Shown here: positions 9,182 to 20,322 of the stretch, one piece after another
How positions within the stretch are numbered: the stretch's first letter is position 1
Layout of the letters: every line of letters begins with the position of its first letter
Assembly (NCBI GenBank): GCA_963764305.1
Contig: CAVXSD010000001.1
Coordinates: forward strand, 434,001-498,000
DNA length: 64,000 bases
Direction of reading: 5' to 3'
Source: Bog-473 sp963764305
Lineage (GTDB): Bacteria > Actinomycetota > Acidimicrobiia > Acidimicrobiales > RAAP-2
Program-made: the position numbers and the translations under genes
Notes under the pieces: model-generated
The model's database searches: none
Told to the model about the DNA's origin: nothing
Seen by the model: only the letters and a program-made list of their open reading frames with translations

Positions 9182-10110
9182 ACCGTGTCCGGGACGTCGA
9201 AGCGCCGGCGGGCCCAGCCGATGCCGATGAGCACGAGCAGCGCGATGGCCACGAGCACGATGGACACCGCGCTGGCCCCCTGGAGGTCGTCGCTCTGGGA
9301 GAGCCCGAAGATGTAGGACGAGGCGACCTCGGTCTTGAACGGAAGGTTGCTCGAGATGAGGATGATCGAGCCGTACTCGCCCACGGCCCGGGCGAAGGCG
9401 AGGCCGGCCCCGGCGAGCACCGAGGGCAGCACACTCGGGAGGATGACCCGTCCCAGCACCTGGCGCCGCGTTGCGCCGAGGGAGGCGGCAGCGTCCTCGG
9501 TTTCCGCATCGAGCTCGGCCAGCACCGGTTGGACGCTGCGCACGCAGAAGGGCAGTGTCACGAACAGCAGCGCGGCGCCCACGCCGAGGCGGGTGCCCGC
9601 CAGGTCCACGTGCAGCGGGCTGTTGACGCCGTAGAGCGTCAGCAGCGTCAGGCCGGCCACGACGGTGGGCAGCGCGAAGGGCAGGTCGATCACGGCGCTC
9701 ACGAGTGCCTTGCCGCGGAAGTCGTCCCGCACCAGCACGAAGGCGATGGCCAGGCCGGCGATGGAGTTGACCACCGCCACGATGGCGGCGACGACCAGCG
9801 TCAGCTCGAGCGCGGCGACCGCCTCGGGTTGGGTGACGGAGTGCCAGAAGGCGGCCCAGCCGCCGCTGAAGGCCTTGGTGATGAGCGCGGCGAGGGGCAG
9901 CAGGACGAGCAGCGACAGGTAGGTGACGGCGAGAGCTGGGCCACCGACGCGCCCGACTACCCGTCCCGCCGCCCGTCCTGCCGCGACCAGGGCCGGGGGA
10001 GGCGCCGACGGGGGAGTGCGGCGCCAGCGTCCCCGCCCTGGCCGGCGGTCGGCGGGCGCGCCGGTGCCGCCCGGGAGACCCAGGTCGGCGACGGCGCCCG
10101 TGCTACTCAT
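9178..10110 (-). CDS. cysT: Sulfate ABC transporter permease, CysT subunit
   Basis: A 310-aa permease with a charged, Pro/Arg-rich N-terminal extension of about 55 residues before the first helix, then six helices and the EAA-like loop TEDAAASLGATRRQVLGRVI. It pairs with CysW to form the sulfate channel. It starts 12 bp after the stop of the binding-protein gene and overlaps cysW by four bases. The long N-terminus may mean the true start is internal. Confidence 0.88.
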   Translation of the reverse strand: MSSTGAVADLGLPGGTGAPADRRPGRGRWRRTPPSAPPPALVAAGRAAGRVVGRVGGPALAVTYLSLLVLLPLAALITKAFSGGWAAFWHSVTQPEAVAALELTLVVAAIVAVVNSIAGLAIAFVLVRDDFRGKALVSAVIDLPFALPTVVAGLTLLTLYGVNSPLHVDLAGTRLGVGAALLFVTLPFCVRSVQPVLAELDAETEDAAASLGATRRQVLGRVILPSVLPSVLAGAGLAFARAVGEYGSIILISSNLPFKTEVASSYIFGLSQSDDLQGASAVSIVLVAIALLVLIGIGWARRRFDVPDTV

Positions 10111-10122
10111 AGAGCGCGACCG

Positions 10123-11214
10123 CTATCCGCTGGCAGTGGAGACGCCGAGCGACTGCTCGACCTTGGCCACGATGCCGGACTGTGGGTCGAAGAACTTCGT
10201 GTTGACCGCGGTCCACCCTCCGAGCGTGTTGATCGTGAAGAGCGTCTTGGGCTTGGGGAAGCTGAACTTGGCCGCTACCGCTGGGACCACGGGGCGGTAG
10301 CCCTGCTTGCCCCAGAGGGTCTGCCCCGCGGGGAGAGCAGGTAGGCCACGAAGGCCTTGGCCGCCGGGCTCGCCGTCTTGGTTACCGCGATGGGGTTCTG
10401 GATCAGGATCGTCTGCGGCGGGGTGATGACGGAGATCGATTCGCCCTGGCTCTTGGCGTAGAGCGCGTCGTCCTCGTAGTCGAGCAGCACGTCACCCTGG
10501 CCCGACAGGAACGTCTGCAGCGCCGCGCTCGGCGCTGGACGGCTGCGCCACCGTGTTGTGCAGCAACTGGGAGAGGTAGTCCTGCGCCTGTGCCGGCGAC
10601 TTGCCGAGCGAGATCTGTGCGCCGTAGGCCGCCATGAGGTTCCACTTGGCGCTGCCCGAGCTGAAGACGTTGGGTGTCACGACCTGCACGCCGGACTTCA
10701 CCAGGTCGGCCCAGGCCGTGAGGTGCTTGGGGTTCCCCTGGCGGACGACGAAGGAGACGATGGAGTTGGTGACCATGCCCTTGGTGGGGCCCTGGTCCCA
10801 CGTGCTCGACACGAGGCCCGCCTTGACCACCTTGGCCATGTCGGTCGACAGCGAGAAGTTCACGACGTCGGCGGGGAGCCCGTTGACCACCGACGTGGCC
10901 TGGGTGCCGGAAGGCCCGAAGGAGGGGGTCACCGTCACGCCGGCGCCCGACTTGGTCTTGGCGAAGGCGGCGGCCAGGACGCTGTAGGCGGGCTTGGGGG
11001 TGGAGTAGGCCACCAGGTTCACGGAGCCGCCCTGGGCGCCGGCCGGGAGAGCGGTGAAGGCCAGGCCGCAGAGGGCCAGGGCGCCGATGGCGGCGCTCCG
11101 GCCGACCCGGTGGCGGGGAGCGGGGGCGCCCGTGGGCGCGTGGGGTACAGGCGGTCTCGGTGCATGCGTCCAATCTAATACACGTGGATTGCTAAATCCA
11201 ACCGGATTAGTCAT
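10123..11214 (-). pseudogene. Sulfate ABC transporter substrate-binding protein, frame-disrupted
   Basis: Sulfate-binding-protein homology covers the whole stretch but uses three frames. An N-terminal part (signal sequence ending LPAGAQGG, then VNLVAYSTPKPAYS and VTNSIVSFVVRQGNPKHLTA) runs to about 10535. It then shifts to a frame reading LQTFLSGQGDVLLDYEDDAL. Near 10330 it shifts again to TLWGKQGYRPVVPAVAAKF, ending at a stop at 10123-10125. Restoring both shifts gives a full-length periplasmic/lipid-anchored binding protein for the downstream permeases. ATG 11214 is in frame with the signal peptide. ATG 11165 would be leaderless below a good promoter but needs one more shift. A one-base error at each point is as likely as a dead gene. 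Confidence 0.72.
11166..11201 (-). promoter_or_regulatory. Probable promoter of the sulfate uptake operon
   Basis: On the minus strand TTGGAT (11196-11201) and TAGATT (11172-11177) are separated by 18 bp. An ATG begins six bases after the -10 hexamer, the arrangement of leaderless actinobacterial transcripts. The spacer contains the inverted repeat ggatt-N4-aatcc, a possible operator. Confidence 0.4.
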
Positions 11215-11309
11215 GAATAGGCGTGCCGGCTCTCGTCGGGAAGATCCCTGGTCAGGGGGGTGGTGGTGCGGATGGGTGCGTATGGGTGGAGCCGACCGGG
11301 GCCGGAAGG

Positions 11310-12227
11310 TCAGCCGCCGGCGGCCTGGAAGGGGCCGGCCCGGCGGCCGTCGCGGGACTCCAGCATGGCCCACTCCGAGCGGGCCATCAGGTCCTCGAGC
11401 GAGGTGCGCTCGCCGGCTTGGCGCGTCGTCCAGCCGCAGCACACCTCGACGGGGGCGCCGACGAACTGCCGCGTCTCGGTGCGTCGAGATGCGACCTGAT
11501 GCGCGCGGTCAGCGTCGAGCAGTCGGGTTCGGCGAGGTGAAGGGTCAGCACCAGGAACTGGGTCCCGCCGATGCGGGCCATCACGTCGTTCTTCCGGAAG
11601 GTCACCGACAAGGCGCGGGCCACCGCCTGCAGCGCGGCGTCGCCCGTCTGGTGGCCGAGGCGCTCGTTCAGCTCCTGCACGTTGTCGACGTCGACGAAGA
11701 GCACATGCACCGCCGCGTTCGAGGCGGTCGGCGAACTGCAGTAGCTGGGTCCCCGACGCCAGCAGTCCGCGGCGGTTCTGGAGGCCGGTCAGCTCGTCGC
11801 CGCGCGAGAGCTCGAGCAGGCGAGCTCGCACCTCCTCGAGCTCGCGCTCGAGGGCGAGGCGCCCGGTCTGGTCGTGCAGGATGGAGCAGGTCTGCAGCCC
11901 CCCGTCCTCGTCGCGGAAGTGCATCGCGGTCATCTCGATCTCGATGTAGCGGCCGTCGCCCCGGCGCAGCCGGGCCACGCCCACGGCCGACCCGGTGCGC
12001 TCGCTCTCGGCGACGGCGATGGCCCAGCGGGGGTCCTCCTGGTCCACCAGCCCGTCGCGGCCGAGGCGGCAGATCTCCTCGGCCGGCAGGTCGAGCATGG
12101 CGCAGGCCGCCGGGTTGGCGGCGGTGATCCGGCCGTCTTGGGTCCAAGAGAGGACACCCTCGGAGGTGTGCGCGAACAGGACACGGGAGGCGGCGAGCCC
12201 GACCATGTCAGTGTCCTGCATCCCCAT
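11310..12227 (-). pseudogene. PAS-GGDEF protein with degenerate GGDEF motif, frame-disrupted
   Basis: ATG 12227 follows GGAGG by seven bases. A PAS domain comes first (ASRVLFAHTSEGVLSWTQDG, then MTAMHFRDEDG), then a short coiled linker and the start of a GGDEF domain (RGDELTGLQNRRGL). Near 11720 the homology moves to another frame (VLFVDVDNVQELNERLGHQT) and near 11480 it returns to the first. The signature reads RIGGTQF rather than RGGDEF, so the metal-binding acidic residues are lost and cyclase activity is unlikely even if the frame is restored. It may sense through PAS and act by protein contact. Two compensating indels could be sequencing errors. Confidence 0.65.
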
Positions 12228-12341
12228 GCCGTTCCTCCAAGCCGCGTCCGACCCGCACCGTGAGCGCACTTCCCGCCCGGCGAGAATACCGAAGCCTCCG
12301 CCCGAACTGCGGTTCTTCGCTCGACATTGTGACTTTCGGCT

Positions 12342-13832
12342 CTATTGAGGGAGCGTCCCGGCGCGCCGATGTGGCGGGGAGGGAGTTCTTTCCCGGGTGG
12401 GGTTCCCGGCCCCGGCAGGGCCTACGACGCGCCGAGCCGGCTGTTGTAGTCGGAGATCGTCGGCGTTGACGTTCTGCTCCGCCGAGCTCACGGCCTTGGC
12501 CGGCTTCACGCCCTGGGTGTACATGGAGATCTCGGCGTTGAGCACGTCGGTACGCACGTCGGCGTAGGGGCCGATCACCGAGCCCGACGTGGCTGGAGTG
12601 TTGAGCCCGTTGTTGATCTCGTTGTAGGCCACCTTGTAACCGGGGCTGGTTGCCCAGAGGTGCTGGACGGTCGCCGTCTGCGCCGAGGACTTGCGGACCG
12701 GGATGTAGCCCGTCCCCGCCGCCCAGGTGGCCTGGCTCTGCGTGTTCAAGAGGTAGGACAGGAACATCCATGATGCCGCCTGGTCGACGGCCGGGACCTT
12801 GTTCGAGATGTAGACGCCCGAGCCCCCGGGCTCGATCCCGCCCGCCACGGACGAGCTGTACACCGGGAAGGCGCCGATGCCCAGCGTGACGTTGGCGTAC
12901 TTCCCGGTGCCGAGCAGCTGGGTCACCGTGCCGAGCGCAGCCGAGGTCTCGATGGTCATGCCGTATTTGCCGTTGCCGATGCCCAGCAGGTTGTCGTACT
13001 GGTCGGGCCCCGTCGACGGGTTGGTCGTGGCGTAGCCCGAGCGCACCAGGGTGCTCAGCTGGCTGAAGATGGACACAGCGGTCTTGTTGTTGAACGAGCC
13101 CTGCGTGGCCCGGCTGCTGCGTCCGTTCTTGTTGTTCACGAAGAGCTTGTTGGCCGAGGCCAGCCACGTCTCGAGGTGCCAGGGGTCGAGGACGAGGCCC
13201 ATGCCGCTGCCGGACGCCTTGAGTGCCTTGGCGTCGGCCACCATCTGAGGCAACGTGGTCGGGGGATCGGCCGGGTTGAGGCCGGCCTTCGTGAAGGCGT
13301 TCTGGTTGTAGAAGAGGATGGGCGCCGACACCGCGAAGGGGAGGGCCCACTGCACGCCGTTCACCTTCCAGTAGGCGAGGGGGCGGGGCAGATAATCGCT
13401 GGTGGAGTACTTGGCCGCGTTCATGCAGGACTGCACGGGCAGGAACGAGCCGGTGTCGATGGCGGCCTGGGTGCGCTGGTCCTGCAGCTGCACCGCGTCG
13501 GGCAGCTGCCCGCTGGAGAGCCCGGCGAGATACTTCTGCCAGGTGTCGTCGTAGCCCGCCTGCGTGACCAGGGTGACGTGCACCTTGGACTGCGAGGAGT
13601 TGAACGCGCTCGTGATGGATTGGAGCACGGTCAGGTTGGCCGACGAAGCCGACTCCCAGAAGGTGATGCTGACGAGGCCCTTGTGGTTGGCCAGCGCCTT
13701 GAGGTTGCAGGCGGGCAGGCTGGCCGCGCCGGCGGGGGCGCTTGCGCCCATGGCGGCCGAGGCCGACATCCCGCCGAGCGTCGTGACGAACAGCGCGGCG
13801 GCTGCGAGTCGGGAGAGGCCATGGGACCGCAC
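12342..13832 (-). CDS. Carbohydrate ABC transporter substrate-binding protein
   Basis: A lipoprotein-like or secreted family 1 solute-binding protein. It has an N-terminal signal sequence ending in ASAAMGASA, then VSITFWESASSANL, the usual start of the mature fold, and YNQNAFTKAGLNPADPPTTL in the middle. It delivers sugars or sugar phosphates to the two permeases downstream. The frame stays open to 12342, but the last 40 residues are Arg/Pro-rich and unlikely. A shift near 12460 instead gives ISDYNSRLGAS and a stop at 12422-12424, the natural end for this family. Confidence 0.85.
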   Translation of the reverse strand: MRSHGLSRLAAAALFVTTLGGMSASAAMGASAPAGAASLPACNLKALANHKGLVSITFWESASSANLTVLQSITSAFNSSQSKVHVTLVTQAGYDDTWQKYLAGLSSGQLPDAVQLQDQRTQAAIDTGSFLPVQSCMNAAKYSTSDYLPRPLAYWKVNGVQWALPFAVSAPILFYNQNAFTKAGLNPADPPTTLPQMVADAKALKASGSGMGLVLDPWHLETWLASANKLFVNNKNGRSSRATQGSFNNKTAVSIFSQLSTLVRSGYATTNPSTGPDQYDNLLGIGNGKYGMTIETSAALGTVTQLLGTGKYANVTLGIGAFPVYSSSVAGGIEPGGSGVYISNKVPAVDQAASWMFLSYLLNTQSQATWAAGTGYIPVRKSSAQTATVQHLWATSPGYKVAYNEINNGLNTPATSGSVIGPYADVRTDVLNAEISMYTQGVKPAKAVSSAEQNVNADDLRLQQPARRVVGPAGAGNPTRERTPSPPHRRAGTLPQ

Positions 13833-13880
13833 TTCCTATTGCCTAGCACCCCGGGCCACCCCGGCCCGGCGCCTCACGGC

Positions 13881-14783
13881 CTACTTGACGGCGCCCGCCG
13901 TGAGGCTGCGCACGAGCTGCTTCTGGAAGATGAGGAGCAGGATCACCAGCGGCACGAAGGCGATGACCGCGCCGGCGAGGGCTACGGGGATCTGTGACAC
14001 CTGGGTACCGAGCAGCTGCTTCAGGCCGATCTGCACCGTGTAGAGCGGGGTCGTCCCACCGGTCGACACCAGCGGCCACAGGTACTGGTTCCAGGCGCCG
14101 AGGAACGAGAAGACGGCCAGGGCGGCGAGCGACGGGCGGGCGAGCGGCACGGCCACCCGGGTCATGAAGCGCAGGTGCCCGTAGCCATCGAGTTGGGCCG
14201 CCTCGTGCAGGTCGCGGGGGATCTGCAAGAAGGCCTGGCGGAGTAGGAAGATGCCGAACCCGGTGGCCAGGAACGGGATCGACAGCCCGGCGTAGGTGTT
14301 GAACCAGTGCAGCGACGTGATGGTGTCGAGGTTGGTGATGAAGGTCACCTCGAGCGGGATCATCAGGGTGGCCAGGCAGAGCGCGAAGAGCGTGCGCTTG
14401 AGCGGGAAGGTGAGGAAGGCGAAGGCGTAGGCGGCCAGGACCGACGTCACCAGCTGGCCCACCACGATGATCGCCGTCATGATCGCCGACGTCGCCATGT
14501 ACTTCGACATCTGGCCGCCGTTCCACGCTGCGCTGTAGTCGTGCCACTGCGGGTTGGTCGGGAAGAGCGGGGGCGGCTGGTGGACCAGCTGGTCCGGTGG
14601 CAGCAGCGAGTTCACGATCGTCACGTAGATCGGGAACAAAATGATGATGGCGCCCGCCGTCAGCAGGGTGTAGCTGCCGATGGTCCGCCACCGGCGCCGC
14701 CGCTTGCGGGGGGCGACCGCGTCCACCGCCGTCGCCGCCGCCGGCGCGGCCGGTGTCGGGGCGTCGAGCACGTCAGCTGGCAT
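13881..14783 (-). CDS. Carbohydrate ABC transporter permease, MalG/UgpE type
   Basis: A 300-aa permease with an Ala/Pro-rich N-terminal tail, an Arg-rich stretch just before helix 1, six helices, and the EAA loop HEAAQLDGYGHLRFMTRVAV that docks on the ATPase. It is the second half of the sugar channel and its start overlaps the partner permease gene by 11 bases. The ATPase, both permeases and the binding protein are all present, so the importer is complete. The sugar is unknown; glycerol-3-phosphate or oligosaccharide importers are the closest in style. Confidence 0.88.
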   Translation of the reverse strand: MPADVLDAPTPAAPAAATAVDAVAPRKRRRRWRTIGSYTLLTAGAIIILFPIYVTIVNSLLPPDQLVHQPPPLFPTNPQWHDYSAAWNGGQMSKYMATSAIMTAIIVVGQLVTSVLAAYAFAFLTFPLKRTLFALCLATLMIPLEVTFITNLDTITSLHWFNTYAGLSIPFLATGFGIFLLRQAFLQIPRDLHEAAQLDGYGHLRFMTRVAVPLARPSLAALAVFSFLGAWNQYLWPLVSTGGTTPLYTVQIGLKQLLGTQVSQIPVALAGAVIAFVPLVILLLIFQKQLVRSLTAGAVK

Positions 14784-15711
14784 AGCTCACCCGCCGCTCG
14801 AGGAAGCGCAGCTGCAGGAGGGTGAGCACCAGCAGGATCAGGAAGAGGACCGTGGCCATGATGGCGGCCGCCCCGGCGTTGTTCTCGATCTGCAGCGTGT
14901 TGATGATGTTGTAGATCAGCACGTTGGTGTGCAGGCGCACGGTGTTCTGCGGCCCGATGAGGATGTCGACCGCACCGAAGGCCTGGAAGGCGTAGATGGT
15001 GCTCACGACCCCGGCGAAGAAGATGGTGGGGGAGAGGAGGGGCACCGTCATGCGCCAGAAGCGCGTCCACGGGCCCGCGCCGTCGATGCGCGCCGCCTCG
15101 AGCAGCTCGTCGGGCACCGACTGCAGGCCGGCCAGCATGATGATGAACGACAGGCCGAGGAACTGCCAGATGGTGATGAGCGCCACCGTGGGCAGGGCCC
15201 AGGTCGAGCTCTCGAGCGCCGGCGGGGTCGGGTTGATGCCGAGCCAGGGCAGCAGCCCCACCACCGGGTTGAGCAGTGTCCCGAACACGACCGAGGCCAC
15301 GGCGACGGAGCTGACCACGGTGGAGGAGAAGATGACCCGGTAGGCGGCCATGCCCTTGAGTTTGCGGTGGGCCGCCACGGCGAGGGCCAGCCCGGCGATG
15401 AGGCTGATCGGCACGACCAGGACGACGAAGAGCAGCGTGGTGACGAGGCTCTGCGTGAACTGGGTCGAGGTGATGGTGGGGATGATCTGGTGCAGCCCCA
15501 CGTAGTGCGGCGGGAGGCCCGGCACCGGCGGAGTCTCGTAGAGCATCAGCTTGAAGTTGCGCAGGAAGGGATAGAAGGAGAAGACACCGAAGAGCGCCAT
15601 GGCGGGCAGGATGAGCAGGTAGGCCAGCAGCGCCTGCTTGCGCCGGCGGGCCTGCACGGCCCCCGAGGGCTTCGAGGCGACCGCCGGCGGCGCGGCGGTG
15701 ACCGACGTCAC
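14773..15711 (-). CDS. Carbohydrate ABC transporter permease, MalF/UgpA type
   Basis: A 312-aa inner-membrane permease with six helices and the EAA loop LEAARIDGAGPWTRFWRM. The N-terminal helix is followed by the family motif FSFYPFLRNFKLMLYE. It pairs with the downstream permease. Its ATG overlaps the stop of the ATPase gene by four bases, giving a coupled operon in the order ATPase, MalF-type, MalG-type, binding protein. Confidence 0.88.
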   Translation of the reverse strand: MTSVTAAPPAVASKPSGAVQARRRKQALLAYLLILPAMALFGVFSFYPFLRNFKLMLYETPPVPGLPPHYVGLHQIIPTITSTQFTQSLVTTLLFVVLVVPISLIAGLALAVAAHRKLKGMAAYRVIFSSTVVSSVAVASVVFGTLLNPVVGLLPWLGINPTPPALESSTWALPTVALITIWQFLGLSFIIMLAGLQSVPDELLEAARIDGAGPWTRFWRMTVPLLSPTIFFAGVVSTIYAFQAFGAVDILIGPQNTVRLHTNVLIYNIINTLQIENNAGAAAIMATVLFLILLVLTLLQLRFLERRVSYAS

Positions 15712-16835
15712 GGCGCCCGGCCCAGGCGGGCGCCGGTGGCGGCGTCGAAGAGGTGGTACGAGTCCGGATCGGGGTCGACGGCGATGCGCACGGCCTCGCC
15801 CAGCTTGGGCTTGGCCGCCGTGGCGCTCTGGCGCACGATCATGCGGGCGTCCGTCTCGGTGTGGCAGATCACGTGCGTCTCGGCGCCGAGCAGCTCGACG
15901 ATGAGCACACTGGCGCCGATTGCCCCGTCGTCGCTGAGGTGCAGCGCCTCGGGGCGCAGGCCCAGCACGACGTCGGGCCCCAACCCGCGCACGGCGTCGG
16001 CCACCGCGGCGGGCAGCGGCACCGACGCCCCGGCGAAGGCCACGCTCAACGTGCCGTGGCCGGGCGCGCCCTCGTCGTCGGGCGCCCCGCTCTCGACGAG
16101 CATCCCCTTGACCAGGTTCATGCCCGGACTGCCGAGGAAGTGGGCCACGAACGAGTTGTCCGGGCGCGCGTACAGGTCCTCGGGCGCAGCAACCTGCTGC
16201 AGCTTCCCCTCGCTCATGACGGCGATGCGGTCCCCCATCGTCATGGCCTCCACCTGATCGTGAGTGACGTAGAGCGTGGTGGTCGAAAGCCGAGCCTGCA
16301 GCTCGACGATGTCGGCCCTCGTCTGGACGCGCAGCGCGGCATCGAGGTTCGACAGCGGCTCGTCCATCAGGAACACGGTGGGCTCTCGCACGATGGCCCG
16401 GGCCAGCGCCACCCGCTGGCGCTGGCCGCCGGACAGCTGGCCCGGCTTGCGGTCGAGCAGCGACGCCAGCCCCAGTGTCTCGGCGGCCCGCTTCACCCTG
16501 GTCGCCCGCGCCTCCTTGTCGACGCCGCGCTGGCGCAGCGGGAACTCGATGTTCTTGCCCACTGTCAGGTGGGGGTAGAGGGCGTAGCTCTGGAACACCA
16601 TGGCGACATCGCGGTCCTTGGGGTCGATGTCGTTGACCACCCGGTCGCCGATGGAGACGGTGCCGCCGCTCAGTTCCTCGAGGCCGGCGACGAGCCGCAG
16701 CGCCGTCGTCTTACCGCAGCCCGACGAGCCCAGCAGGACGAGGAGCTCACCGTCGGCGACGTGCAGCGTCAGGTCGTCGACCGCGGCGGTGTCGCCGAAG
16801 TACTTGGTGACCCCGTCGAAGCTCACTTGTGCCAA
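15708..16835 (-). CDS. Sugar ABC transporter ATP-binding protein, UgpC/MsmK type
   Basis: A 375-aa ATPase with Walker A GSSGCGKTT, signature LSGGQRQRVALARAIV, Walker B VFLMDEPLSNLD and switch YVTHDQVEAMTMGD, followed by the long C-terminal TOBE/MalK regulatory domain with GLRPEALHL. The start is TTG at 16835, preceded at five bases by gaaGGGAG. The frame runs much further upstream without family similarity. It is the first gene of the sugar importer operon. ATPases of this class can serve several sugar transporters in one cell. Confidence 0.88.
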   Translation of the reverse strand: MAQVSFDGVTKYFGDTAAVDDLTLHVADGELLVLLGSSGCGKTTALRLVAGLEELSGGTVSIGDRVVNDIDPKDRDVAMVFQSYALYPHLTVGKNIEFPLRQRGVDKEARATRVKRAAETLGLASLLDRKPGQLSGGQRQRVALARAIVREPTVFLMDEPLSNLDAALRVQTRADIVELQARLSTTTLYVTHDQVEAMTMGDRIAVMSEGKLQQVAAPEDLYARPDNSFVAHFLGSPGMNLVKGMLVESGAPDDEGAPGHGTLSVAFAGASVPLPAAVADAVRGLGPDVVLGLRPEALHLSDDGAIGASVLIVELLGAETHVICHTETDARMIVRQSATAAKPKLGEAVRIAVDPDPDSYHLFDAATGARLGRAP

Positions 16836-16932
16836 CGTGCTCCCTTCGGGCGGGCGGGCGGCCGGCCACCGCCACGCTCGAACCGTCTGTCGGCACGGTA
16901 GCGAACCGATGGACCGACGGCACGGGGGAGTC

Positions 16933-16986
16933 GAGAGCCCGAAAAAGCGCCGAGAGCCCAAAAAGCGCCGAGAGCCCGAAGAGCAC
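16933..16986. repeat. Three imperfect 18-19 bp tandem repeats
   Basis: Units gagagcccgaaaaagcgcc (16933-16951), gagagcccaaaaagcgcc (16952-16969) and a partial third copy lie between the ATPase start and the end of the DUF3039 gene. No function is apparent. Confidence 0.7.
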
Positions 16987-16995
16987 AGCCCGGCT

Positions 16996-17322
16996 TCAGC
17001 TGGCCGGGATCTTCCACCCCATGGACTCGGCGATCTCCTTGCACGTGGGGCACAGGCCGTAGCGCCCCGGGTCCCGCCCCGGCACCCACTCCTTGCCGCA
17101 CAGCGCCCGCACGGCCGTGCGGTTGACCATGCCCTCGACCACGCTCGGCCCGGTGGAGACGAAGTCACCCCCCTTGGGGGTGTATCCCTCCAGGACGATG
17201 TGGGCCATGCGGTCGTGGTCGCCGTCGTCGAGGTCGGGCACCGGCCGCGCCGGCGCCACCGTCGTTCCCCCGGCCGCTCCGGGGTCCGGGACGGTCTGGG
17301 CCCTGCTCACAGCTCTGCTCAC
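16996..17322 (-). CDS. DUF3039 domain-containing protein
   Basis: A 108-aa actinobacterial protein of unknown function. The C-terminal half carries the family pattern TAVRALCGKEWVPGRDPG followed by CPTCKEI, so three cysteines (C and CxxC) could bind zinc or form a redox site. The start is GTG 17322, with GAGGAG four to five bases upstream; the first 40 residues are low-complexity. It is divergent from lon. Confidence 0.8.
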   Translation of the reverse strand: MSRAVSRAQTVPDPGAAGGTTVAPARPVPDLDDGDHDRMAHIVLEGYTPKGGDFVSTGPSVVEGMVNRTAVRALCGKEWVPGRDPGRYGLCPTCKEIAESMGWKIPAS

Positions 17323-17499
17323 GGGACTCCTCTCTGCTCACGGGACTCCTCAGGGGTTTCAGCGTATTCCCTGGCCGGGGCCGCCCCGCCTTCCTTCCGG
17401 CCTCCCACCAGGGGCCGGACCCGTACGGGAATGACTGTTCCACCCATATGGTTGACCAGTCAGAGGAATTGCCATTACGGCATTACAAAAGGACACCCG

Positions 17500-19869
<2,370 letters not shown>

Positions 19870-19879
19870 GGGCGGGCAG

Positions 19880-19911
19880 ACTGGTCCCGGGCCGCACGGT
19901 CCGGGACCAGT
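19880..19911 (+). terminator. Strong hairpin after lon
   Basis: The arms actggtcccgg (19880-19890) and ccgggaccagt (19901-19911) are exact complements. The 10-nt centre can pair three more bases, leaving a 4-nt loop. It begins 11 nt after the lon stop and has no U run. Confidence 0.75.
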
Positions 19912-19951
19912 CGGATCGGGATTCAGCGCGGTCGAGCGAAGCGGAGCGGAC

Positions 19952-20194
19952 GTGGACGACAAGGACATCGTGAACCAGATCGGCGAGCTCGCGGCCGAGG
20001 AGCAGCGCCTCGAGGAGGCGCATGTCGGCGAGGGCCTGAGCGACGACGAGTTGAAGCGCAAGCGCGACCTCGAGGTCACCTTGGACCAGCTGTGGGACGT
20101 CCTGCGCCAACGACGCGCCAAGCGCGCCGCGGGCCAGGATCCCGACGCCGCGTCGCCGCGCCCGGCTGGAACCGTCGAGGGCTATCTGCAGTAG
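19952..20194 (+). CDS. DUF2630 family protein
   Basis: An 80-aa, highly charged and mostly helical protein matching the DUF2630 pattern: HVGEGLSDDELKRKRDLE followed by LDQLWDVLRQRRA. The function is unknown; the family is common in actinobacteria. It starts at GTG 19952. Its last two codons and stop lie in the first copy of an exact 20-bp tandem duplication. Confidence 0.82.
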   Translation: MDDKDIVNQIGELAAEEQRLEEAHVGEGLSDDELKRKRDLEVTLDQLWDVLRQRRAKRAAGQDPDAASPRPAGTVEGYLQ

Positions 20195-20225
20195 TTGCAC
20201 ACGTCCTGCAGTAGTTGCACACGTC
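20186..20225. repeat. Exact 20-bp tandem duplication across the DUF2630 stop codon
   Basis: The 20-mer beginning ctgcagtagttgcac is present at 20186-20205 and again, without change, at 20206-20225. Copy one supplies the last two codons and stop of the DUF2630 gene. Confidence 0.95.
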
Positions 20226-20279
20226 GAGGCGGGATTGCAGAACGGACCGGGATGGGGCCGGCGAATCTCCTCGAAACTA

Positions 20280-20295
20280 TAAGCAGGATTGCTTA
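20280..20295. repeat. Inverted repeat TAAGCA-N4-TGCTTA
   Basis: A perfect 6-bp inverted repeat lies in the 128-bp space between two convergent genes. It is too short and AT-rich to be a confident terminator. It could be a protein-binding site or chance. Confidence 0.4.
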
Positions 20296-20322
20296 GACTT
20301 CCGGGAGACATTGCCGGCGCTT

